Shown one piece after another: positions 1 through 6,156 of a stretch of DNA of 10,016 nucleotides. Under the pieces are notes generated by a model. That model worked only from the letters and a program-made list of their open reading frames with translations, was not told the DNA's origin and did not search any database. Numbering within the stretch: position 1 is the first letter of the stretch; each line of letters opens with the position of its first letter. A program made the translations under genes and the position numbers. Source of the stretch: GWA2-46-15 sp964551525 (lineage in GTDB: Bacteria; Patescibacteriota; Minisyncoccia; Minisyncoccales; GWA2-46-15); the NCBI GenBank assembly GCA_964551525.1, contig CAZKCH010000018.1, forward strand, positions 1 through 10,016. Reading direction: 5' to 3'.

Positions 1-270
1 ATGACCGGCGGCCGGCGCATTGAAAATTATCAAACCCTTTTAGAACATGCGAAAGAGTGGAAGGTTGATCCTCAAAAAATCGAATTATATTTACAGGCCT
101 TCCGTTTTGGCATGCCTCCTGAAGGCGGGTTTGCTTTCGGTGCGGAGAGAATCACGATGGGCATCCTTGGTTTGAAAAACGTTCGTGAGGCAGTGCCTTT
201 CCCGCGCGATATGGAAAGAATCGATCAGCGGTTATCCGAATCAAAAAAGGAAAAGAAAAATAAAAAATGA
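1..270 (+). CDS. aspS: Aspartyl-tRNA synthetase, C-terminal end (5' truncated by window)
   Basis: This is the last 89 codons of a class II aminoacyl-tRNA synthetase that charges tRNA-Asp with aspartate in the cytoplasm. What is visible is motif 3, GGFAFGAERITMGILGL (about residues 42-58 of the fragment), with its invariant Arg at R50, then NVREAVPFPRD. That ending is typical of archaeal-type AspRS, which is often non-discriminating and also charges tRNA-Asn, rather than of the long bacterial AspRS. The opening TGGRRI is also family sequence, so the gene certainly begins before the window and the ATG at base 1 is an internal Met. The protein ends in a Lys-rich tail. Its TGA overlaps the ATG of dacA by four bases, so the two are probably co-transcribed. 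Whether it is discriminating cannot be judged, because the anticodon-binding domain is outside the window. Confidence 0.85.
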   Translation: MTGGRRIENYQTLLEHAKEWKVDPQKIELYLQAFRFGMPPEGGFAFGAERITMGILGLKNVREAVPFPRDMERIDQRLSESKKEKKNKK

Positions 271-1205
271 AGAGCCTAAAGTTTTTCTTAATCGGGTTTT
301 TCGTTTCAGCGCCGCTTTGGCTCGGTTTTAACTTCGGGGAAGCGAAGTTGGAAAGTTTTTTTATTGACCAATTCTACGTGCCGTCAGAGTCATTTTTGGC
401 CCAAGCCGAAACCGCGCTTTCGAAATCGTATCCGCCCGCACCGCACATTAATGCTAAGAGCGCTTTGGCGATAATGATCAGCGCCGATGGACAGCAAACA
501 ATTTTATTGGATCAGGATTCAATTCAAGCCCAACCGATCGCCTCTTTAACTAAATTAATGACTGTTGTTATCGCTGTTGAAAAATGGCCGTTTTCAACGA
601 TGACGGAAATATTGCCGGCAAGCGTTGCCCAAGACGGCAATATCGGCAATTTGAAAGCAGGGGAGAGGATTGCCGTGAGCGAACTCTTAAAAATGATTTT
701 AGTGGAATCAAGCAACGATGCCGCTGATGCCTTGGCAATGATGGCGGGTCGGGATAATTTTATCGGCCTGATGAATTTAAAAGCAGATGAGCTTGGCTTG
801 GAATCAACTAATTTTTCTAATGCCACCGGACTTGAGCCGGAGAATAACTTTTCCACTGCCAGGGACTTAGCCATTTTAATGGCTTTTATTTCGGAAAAAT
901 ATCCTTTGATTATGCAAATTTCCAGTCAGCCCTCAATCACGGTTTTAGGAGAGAATGGCCTGCCGCATCATTTGGCCATAAGCACAAACGAATTATTGTC
1001 TGATCCCGATTCTGATTCTTTGGGCCCGTTTGAGATTGTCGGCGGCAAAACCGGTTATACCGAGGAGGCCGGGGGCTGTATTGTTTTAGTGCTGAAAGAC
1101 CGCCGAGAAAATGTTTTTATCAGCGTGATTTTAGGCGCCAGTTCCCAGGAAAGCCGTTTCTCTGAAATGGAGAAATTAATTTATTGGATTCGAAGCCAAA
1201 ACTGA
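267..1205 (+). CDS. dacA: Serine-type D-alanyl-D-alanine carboxypeptidase (peptidase S11, PBP5/6 class)
   Basis: The 312-residue protein should remove the terminal D-Ala from peptidoglycan pentapeptides outside the membrane. All three penicillin-binding motifs are present in order: SxxK as S93-L-T-K96, SxN as S148-S-N150 in ESSNDAADAL, and KTG as K261-T-G263 in GGKTGYTEEAGG. A hydrophobic stretch at residues 4-22 is the likely signal peptide or N-terminal anchor. The protein stops about 50 residues after KTG, so the C-terminal beta domain and amphipathic anchor of E. coli PBP5 (about 400 residues) are missing. The start overlaps the aspS stop (ATGA), and only one base separates its stop from the mraY start. 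An A-rich run with AAGG lies about 16 bases upstream, too far for a good ribosome binding site. The family is clear. Whether it acts as a carboxypeptidase or an endopeptidase in vivo cannot be read from the sequence. Confidence 0.91.
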   Translation: MKSLKFFLIGFFVSAPLWLGFNFGEAKLESFFIDQFYVPSESFLAQAETALSKSYPPAPHINAKSALAIMISADGQQTILLDQDSIQAQPIASLTKLMTVVIAVEKWPFSTMTEILPASVAQDGNIGNLKAGERIAVSELLKMILVESSNDAADALAMMAGRDNFIGLMNLKADELGLESTNFSNATGLEPENNFSTARDLAILMAFISEKYPLIMQISSQPSITVLGENGLPHHLAISTNELLSDPDSDSLGPFEIVGGKTGYTEEAGGCIVLVLKDRRENVFISVILGASSQESRFSEMEKLIYWIRSQN

Positions 1206-1206
1206 A

Positions 1207-2295
1207 ATGACCATTTTCACTTATAACGTCATTAAGGTTTTAGCGGTGACCGTTTTTTCGGCCATCGTTGCTTTTATTCTTGCCCCGATTTTAATCAAAT
1301 TTCTCTATAAAATCGGTTTTTGGAAAAAAGAGGCGCGTCAAAAAGACATTACCGGCGGTGAATCCAGCGTATTTTATTCTTTGCATAAAGAAAGAGAAAC
1401 CACGGTGCCCCGGGGCGGCGGGATTTTGATTTGGGCATCGGTGTTTTTAACCATGTTTTTGGTTTTTCTTTTAAGCCGTTTTTCCTCTGTTTGGTGGCTG
1501 GAAAGAATGAATTTTCTCTCGCGGCAGGAAACTTGGCTGCCCCTTTTTGCCTTAGTGGTGGCTTCTTTTGTCGGCCTCATCGACGATATCTGGGTGGTGA
1601 AAGGCAGGGGAAAGTCATTTGGCAAAGGTCTGGAGTTTTGGCGCCGGCTTTTAGTGGTGGTTTTAATCGGTCTAATCGGCGGCTGTTGGTTTTTCGCTAA
1701 ACTTGATTGGGATATCATTCACGTGCCGTTAATCGGGAATTTTCCTCAAGGCATTGATATTGCCATTGGCTGGCTGATTATTCCATTTTTTATTTTAGTG
1801 GCCATGGCTTCTTTTGCCGGCGGCACTATTGACGGCGTTGACGGTTTGTCGGGCGGAATTTTCGCCATTGTTTTTGTTTCGTTTATGATTATTGCCTTTT
1901 CTCAGGGCAAGGCGGATCTGGCGGCTTTTTGCGGCGCCATTATCGGTTCGCTTTTCGCTTTTCTTTGGTTTAATATTCCGCCCGCTAAGTTTTATATGGG
2001 TGAAACCGGCACTTTGGGCTTGACCATGACCATGGCCGTGGCTGCTTTTTTAACCAATTCGGTTTTGGTTCTGCCCTTGATCGCCGGCATTATGGTTTTT
2101 GAAGTGGCGACTTCGATCATCCAACTTTTTTCAAAAAAGATCTGGCATAAGAAGATTTGGCTTTCAACGCCGATTCACCATCATTTCGAAGCCATCGGCT
2201 GGCCGGCCCATCAGGTGACGATGCGTTTTTGGCTAATCAATATTGTTTCGGCCATTTTAGGCGTTGCTATTCGTCTAATGTCAATATCAAAGTAA
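1207..2295 (+). CDS. mraY: Phospho-N-acetylmuramoyl-pentapeptide transferase (lipid I synthase)
   Basis: This integral membrane enzyme (362 residues, normal for MraY) transfers phospho-MurNAc-pentapeptide from UDP to undecaprenyl phosphate, making lipid I. About ten hydrophobic segments are visible. Family marks are the Asp pair D126-D127 in GLIDDIWVVKG followed by basic residues, the D209/D212 loop in GGTIDGVDGLSGG, LWFNIPPAKFYMGETGTLGL at 253-272, and H324-H-H-F in STPIHHHFEAIGWP. Two positions depart from the textbook motifs. The usual MGD is M264-G-E266, so the catalytic Asp is Glu. The usual NAVNLTDGLDG is FAGGTIDGVDG, losing both Asn. The His triplet and overall similarity still favour MraY over WecA or TagO relatives, and the neighbours (murL, murD2, ftsW, murG) agree. 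The ATG lies one base after the dacA stop, with no Shine-Dalgarno sequence. Confidence 0.93.
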   Translation: MTIFTYNVIKVLAVTVFSAIVAFILAPILIKFLYKIGFWKKEARQKDITGGESSVFYSLHKERETTVPRGGGILIWASVFLTMFLVFLLSRFSSVWWLERMNFLSRQETWLPLFALVVASFVGLIDDIWVVKGRGKSFGKGLEFWRRLLVVVLIGLIGGCWFFAKLDWDIIHVPLIGNFPQGIDIAIGWLIIPFFILVAMASFAGGTIDGVDGLSGGIFAIVFVSFMIIAFSQGKADLAAFCGAIIGSLFAFLWFNIPPAKFYMGETGTLGLTMTMAVAAFLTNSVLVLPLIAGIMVFEVATSIIQLFSKKIWHKKIWLSTPIHHHFEAIGWPAHQVTMRFWLINIVSAILGVAIRLMSISK

Positions 2296-2320
2296 AATTT
2301 AAGTTCAAAAACTCTAAAGC

Positions 2321-3634
2321 ATGAATTTAAGACGCAAGTATCCGAAGTTTATTTACAGAGGTTTTTCCTGGAAAATTCAAGGCCAAAACCTTGCCATTTT
2401 TTTTGATTTTCAAATCCCGCCCGATCTCAAGTTTACGCCTAGAATAATCATAAAAAATGTCAGTCGAAAGGCGATACAAGAGTTGGGAGGCGCGGTAATG
2501 GATAATTTAGTTTTTAACTTGGGGATGATAGAAATGTTGAGTTATTGGAAATCGACTTGCTCTCCGGAAATTATAATCGAAGCTGATTTTCTGGCGCCGG
2601 CGCAAATTGACTGGTGGCGCGATTCGGTTTTAAACGGCATGGGCCAATATTTTTTTGAAAACAAAATTGATTTTACCAAAAAGGACTTCCTGAAAATCAC
2701 TTCAAAAATCGATCATCCGGAAAAATCCACGATCGTGAGAATTTCCGGAAGATCATTTTCAGACAAAGAGTTTTTGGTGCCGGTGGGCGGCGGCAAGGAC
2801 TCGGCCGTGGCTCTGGAAATCCTCAAGACCGCTAAGAAGAAAATTACCTGTTTTATTTTAAATCCGAATCAAGCGGCGCTGGCAGTGATAAAAATCGCTG
2901 ATTGCGGCCAGCCGATTATTGTTAAAAGAATAATTGACCCCCTACTTTTAAAACTAAATAAACAGGGTTTTTTAAACGGCCACACGCCTTTTTCCGCTTA
3001 CCTGGCTTTTTTAAGCGTTCTGCTTGCCGTTGTTTTCGGCAAAAAATACATTGCTTTGGCCAATGAAAGATCGGCCAATGAAGGTAACGTTCGGTATTTG
3101 GGAAAAGAAATAAATCATCAATACTCAAAGAGTTTTGAGTTTGAGCAGAAATTCCGGGCTTATTGCCGAAAATATCTGGCAAAAGACATTGAATATTTTA
3201 GTTTGTTGCGGCCCTTGTATGAATTGCAGATTGCAAAGATATTTTCGCGTTATCCGAAATATTTCAAAGCGTTTTCCAGCTGCAATCAATATCAGGCGGG
3301 TAAGTCCAAAGGAAAAAAATGGTGCGGCCAATGCCCGAAATGCCTGTTTGTTTTTACTTGTTTGCGTTCTTTTATTGAAGAAAATCAATTAGTAAAAATA
3401 TTCGGCAAAAATTTATTCGCTGATAAAAAACTTTTACCAATGATGGAACAACTAACCGGGAAGAGGGGATTCAAGCCATTCGAATGCGTGGGTACGGCAA
3501 GAGAAACCCGGGCGGCTTTGTATGGCGGGAAGAAAATTATCAAGATTTTACACTCATGGGAAAGCCGTCATAACCTGTCCTTGGGCCTAAAAAACATAGT
3601 AAAAACCACTTTTCATAAAAGCGCGGTTTTGTGA
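2321..3634 (+). CDS. murL: UDP-MurNAc-L-Ala-L-Glu epimerase, MurL family
   Basis: In Xanthomonas, MurL uses ATP to invert the terminal L-Glu of UDP-MurNAc-L-Ala-L-Glu to D-Glu, releasing AMP and pyrophosphate. This 437-residue protein carries the family's recognisable blocks in order: a PP-loop-like nucleotide site FLVPVGGGKDSAVALEIL (151-168), IDPLLLKLNKQGFLNGHTP (205-223), ALANERSANEGNV, GKEINHQYSKSFEFE (261-275), EYFSLLRPLYEL (291-302), SCNQY (C321), WCGQCPKC (C335, C338, C341), IFGKNLF and GFKPFECVG (383-391). The assignment comes from remembered family motifs, not a database search. The four Cys could bind a metal; that is inference. It sits between mraY and a MurD2-type murD, and MurD2 is the enzyme that supplies the MurL substrate, which strongly supports the call. 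The start is the first ATG, 25 bases after mraY, without a Shine-Dalgarno sequence. The protein is cytoplasmic, with no signal peptide. Confidence 0.9.
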   Translation: MNLRRKYPKFIYRGFSWKIQGQNLAIFFDFQIPPDLKFTPRIIIKNVSRKAIQELGGAVMDNLVFNLGMIEMLSYWKSTCSPEIIIEADFLAPAQIDWWRDSVLNGMGQYFFENKIDFTKKDFLKITSKIDHPEKSTIVRISGRSFSDKEFLVPVGGGKDSAVALEILKTAKKKITCFILNPNQAALAVIKIADCGQPIIVKRIIDPLLLKLNKQGFLNGHTPFSAYLAFLSVLLAVVFGKKYIALANERSANEGNVRYLGKEINHQYSKSFEFEQKFRAYCRKYLAKDIEYFSLLRPLYELQIAKIFSRYPKYFKAFSSCNQYQAGKSKGKKWCGQCPKCLFVFTCLRSFIEENQLVKIFGKNLFADKKLLPMMEQLTGKRGFKPFECVGTARETRAALYGGKKIIKILHSWESRHNLSLGLKNIVKTTFHKSAVL

Positions 3635-3651
3635 TAAATTGAATAGACAAA

Positions 3652-5064
3652 ATGAAAAACGATTATTTAGAAAAATTAAAGCAAGAGTGGCAAGGGATGA
3701 GAGTTTTGATCTTGGGTTTTGCCCGCGAGGGCCAGGACACGCTTTTATTTTTGCGTCGGCTTTTTCCGGATAAAATCATTGGCATTGCCGATCGGCTTGA
3801 AGCCAGAAGTTTGGAGATAGAAGTTAGAAGAGTGGTGGAAAGGGATAAAAAAATTAAAGCGTATTTCGGCAAGGATTATCTGAAATCGATAGGAGGTTAT
3901 GACATCGTGATTAAGTCGCCCGGGATTCCATTGAAAGTGGTTAAGCCGTTTTTGAGAAAAGGTCAAATTCTGACCTCGCAAACAGAAATCTTTTTCAATG
4001 CCTGTCCGGGGAAAATAATCGGCATTACCGGCACCAAGGGCAAAAGCACGACTACGGCGTTGGTCTATGAGGTTTTAAAGAGGGGCGGTTTTAAGGCGCA
4101 CTTGGTCGGTAATATCGGTGAGCCGGTTTTGTCTTATTTATCTAAGGCCGAGGCGAAAGATGTTTTTGTTTACGAGTTATCGAGCCATCAGCTTGCCACC
4201 TTGAAGAAATCGCCATCAATAGCGGTTTTTCTTAATATTTATCCGGAACACCTGGATTATTATAAAGATTTCAGAGAATATTTTGAGGCAAAAAAGAATG
4301 TTTGCCGTTACCAAGGGAGAGATGATTTTTTCTTGTATAATCCGGCAGATAAATACGTGGCGGCCGCGGCCGGAACAAGCCCGGCGAAGAAAATTGTTTT
4401 AAATCCGAAAAAAGCAGAAAGCTTCCTGAAAAAATGTGGGAGGTCCGACCTCCCACAACTTTTGGGAAAGTTCAATTTTCTGAACATGGCGGCGGCGATT
4501 GAAATCGGTCGTATTTTTAAAATTCCGGATAAAAAAATAGCCCAGGCCATAGAAAACTTTAAACCTTTGCCGCATCGCTTGGAATTCGCAGGTAAATTCA
4601 ATGAGATTAGTTTTTACAACGATTCTTTGGCTACCATTCCCGAAGCAACAATAGCCGCCCTGGATGCTTTGGGTGAAAAAGTAGAGACGATTCTTTTGGG
4701 CGGCTTTGACAGGGGATTGGATTTTGAGAATTTAGCCAAAAGAATTTTAAAAAGCAATTTGAAAAACCTGATTTTTTTACCCACGACAGGCAAAATAATT
4801 TGGCGGGAAGTGAGCCGGCTCAACCGGGCTAAAAAGCGCTTTTTTAACCGCTTTTTTGTTGATACCATAGAAAGGGGAGGCCTTTCCGGAGAGAAAATAA
4901 TGAAAAGGGCGATCAAGCTGGTATATCTTTGTACCGATAATGGTAAAATTTGCCTCCTTTCCTGCGCTTCACCAAGTTTCGGCGTTTTTAGGGATTACCG
5001 GGAAAGGGGCGAACTTTTTAAGAAACTTGCTAAGGACTTGGCAAAAGAAAATGACAAGCGATAA
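3652..5064 (+). CDS. murD2: UDP-MurNAc-L-alanine--L-glutamate ligase, MurD2 type
   Basis: This 470-residue Mur ligase joins glutamate to UDP-MurNAc-L-Ala using ATP in the cytoplasm. Visible marks are an N-terminal Rossmann-like part with IKSPGIP (88-94), P-loop G127-T-K-G-K-S-T133, E175 in YELSSHQL, H200 in YPEHLDYY, the probable carbamylated Lys K214 in FEAKKN, and N275 in KFNFLN, where the usual HN His is Phe. The C-terminal domain has NDSLATIPEAT, LLGGFDRGLDF and CASPSFGVFRDYRERG. Compared with E. coli MurD, K319 of NDSKAT becomes L326, K348 becomes R354 and F422 becomes Y449, while T321 and S415 are kept (T328, S442). The DRG and PSF forms match my memory of Xanthomonas MurD2, which uses L-Glu. 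With murL just upstream, MurD2 is preferred over plain MurD, but substrate choice is inference. A perfect inverted repeat is inserted in frame at codons 262-269. The 3' end overlaps ftsW by 14 bases. Confidence 0.87.
   Translation: MKNDYLEKLKQEWQGMRVLILGFAREGQDTLLFLRRLFPDKIIGIADRLEARSLEIEVRRVVERDKKIKAYFGKDYLKSIGGYDIVIKSPGIPLKVVKPFLRKGQILTSQTEIFFNACPGKIIGITGTKGKSTTTALVYEVLKRGGFKAHLVGNIGEPVLSYLSKAEAKDVFVYELSSHQLATLKKSPSIAVFLNIYPEHLDYYKDFREYFEAKKNVCRYQGRDDFFLYNPADKYVAAAAGTSPAKKIVLNPKKAESFLKKCGRSDLPQLLGKFNFLNMAAAIEIGRIFKIPDKKIAQAIENFKPLPHRLEFAGKFNEISFYNDSLATIPEATIAALDALGEKVETILLGGFDRGLDFENLAKRILKSNLKNLIFLPTTGKIIWREVSRLNRAKKRFFNRFFVDTIERGGLSGEKIMKRAIKLVYLCTDNGKICLLSCASPSFGVFRDYRERGELFKKLAKDLAKENDKR
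4435..4457. repeat. Perfect 11-bp inverted repeat inside murD2
   Basis: Left arm TGTGGGAGGTC (4435-4445), one-base spacer C (4446), right arm GACCTCCCACA (4447-4457). The arms are exact reverse complements. The element is read in frame as CGRSDLP and gives the same peptide, CGRSDLP, on the opposite strand. It is more G- and C-rich than its surroundings and lies in a poorly conserved stretch between the central-domain sheet and the KFNFLN motif, where a surface loop is expected. It looks like a small dispersed palindromic element that has settled in a coding region; copies elsewhere in the genome cannot be seen from here. Confidence 0.8.
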
Positions 5065-6151
5065 AAAACCATCAAAAATACTTTTCTTATCAGTGGCGAC
5101 CCTGGTTTTGCTTGGCATTTTAATTTTAGCGAGCGTTTCTGCGGTCTTTTCCATTGAAAGATTCGGCAAATCAAGTTATCTGTTGGAGCATCAGTTTTTG
5201 AGAGGATTTTTATTGGGCTTATTGGGGGCGATAATCGCTTTTTTTATGCCTTTGGAGAAAATTAAAAAGTTAAGCCCTTGGTTTTTTGTTATTTGTTTGG
5301 TTTTATTAGGAATCCTGGCTTTTTCTAAAATAGGAATGAAAATTTTCGGTGCGGTGAGCTGGCTGAAAATAGGGGAATTGTCTTTCCAACCGTCAGAATT
5401 TTTAAAGCCGGCCCTCATTGTTTACTTGGCGGCCTGGCTGGCGAAAGACGAGCTTTTTAAAAAAAGTATTAAGGTTAAACCCTTGCTGCCTTTTTTGCTC
5501 ATTCTGGGGGTGGTGGCCGCCTTGCTTATTGCCCAGCCGGACGTGGGCACTTTCGGCGTTATTGCCCTGATTGCGGCCGCCATGTTTTTTATTGCCAAAA
5601 CGCCTTTATGGCAAAACTTTTCTCTTTGGGGATTGGGCGCAGTTTCTTTTATCGCTTTGGTAAAACTGGCGCCTTATCGGTTTGACCGCTGGTTGGTGTT
5701 TTTAAATCCCGGTTTGGATCCGATGGGCAAGAGTTATCAAATAGGCCAATCATTGATTGCCATTGGTTCCGGCGGCGCGACCGGGCTGGGCTTGGGCTTG
5801 TCGCGGCAGAAATTCGGTTTTTTGCCCCAGACCATTGGCGACGCGATTTTCCCCGTTTTTGCCGAAGAAACCGGCTTTTTAGGCAGCGTTATTTTAATCG
5901 GCGTTATTCTATTCTTTGTTTGGTGCGGTTTTTCTGTCTGTGCGAAAATAAAAGACAGATTTTCCCAGATTGCGGGCAGCGGCATTTGCATCTGGATCGG
6001 TTTGCAGGCACTGATCAATATCGGTTCTATGACCGGTCTTTTGCCGGTGACGGGCGTGCCCTTACCCTTAGTCAGCTACGGCGGATCGCATTTGGCTGCA
6101 GAATTAATCGGGCTGGGAATTTTAATGAACATTGCTAAAAAAGCGACATAA
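5051..6151 (+). CDS. ftsW: SEDS-family peptidoglycan glycosyltransferase FtsW
   Basis: This polytopic membrane protein (366 residues, about ten transmembrane segments) should polymerise lipid II into glycan strands with a partner class B PBP. SEDS signatures are WLKIGELSFQPSEFLKPALI (104-123), AQPDVGTFGV (161-170), YQIGQSLIAIGSGGATGLGL (229-248), SRQKFGFLPQTIGDAIFPVF with the putative catalytic D264, AEETGFLG (271-278) and TGVPLPLVSYGGSHL (334-348). I chose the ATG at 5051 over the upstream in-frame ATG at 4940. The extra 37 residues are hydrophilic, lie wholly inside murD2 and are not SEDS-like, while 5051 places the first membrane helix near the N-terminus as usual. The gene overlaps the murD2 end by 14 bases, which suggests translational coupling. 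FtsW is favoured over RodA by its position between murD2 and murG; sequence alone does not settle it. Confidence 0.9.
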   Translation: MTSDKKPSKILFLSVATLVLLGILILASVSAVFSIERFGKSSYLLEHQFLRGFLLGLLGAIIAFFMPLEKIKKLSPWFFVICLVLLGILAFSKIGMKIFGAVSWLKIGELSFQPSEFLKPALIVYLAAWLAKDELFKKSIKVKPLLPFLLILGVVAALLIAQPDVGTFGVIALIAAAMFFIAKTPLWQNFSLWGLGAVSFIALVKLAPYRFDRWLVFLNPGLDPMGKSYQIGQSLIAIGSGGATGLGLGLSRQKFGFLPQTIGDAIFPVFAEETGFLGSVILIGVILFFVWCGFSVCAKIKDRFSQIAGSGICIWIGLQALINIGSMTGLLPVTGVPLPLVSYGGSHLAAELIGLGILMNIAKKAT

Positions 6152-6156
6152 AACAT

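Noticed and set aside
3123..3140. 7-bp inverted repeat ACTCAAA / TTTGAGT in murL
   Set aside because: It encodes the conserved YSKSFEFE motif region, so codon constraint explains it; the stem is short and AT-rich.
4308..4601. Minus-strand open frame over murD2 containing CGRSDLP
   Set aside because: The shared peptide is a product of the palindrome reading the same on both strands; the frame is a shadow of the well-supported murD2.
4831..4844. Palindrome AAAAAGCGCTTTTT followed by more T, resembling a terminator
   Set aside because: It has no loop, is within the conserved reading frame of murD2, and the operon clearly continues into ftsW.
4940..5050. Upstream in-frame ATG extending ftsW by 37 residues
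   Set aside because: The extension lies wholly inside murD2, is hydrophilic and unlike any SEDS N-terminus, and is best explained as chance open frame; the ATG at 5051 fits the family.
3652..5064. Alternative reading as MurC, MurE or another Mur ligase
   Set aside because: Domain order, the NDS-AT and GG-DRG-DF motifs and the position between murL and ftsW fit MurD; the MurC/MurE-type substrate motifs are not seen.
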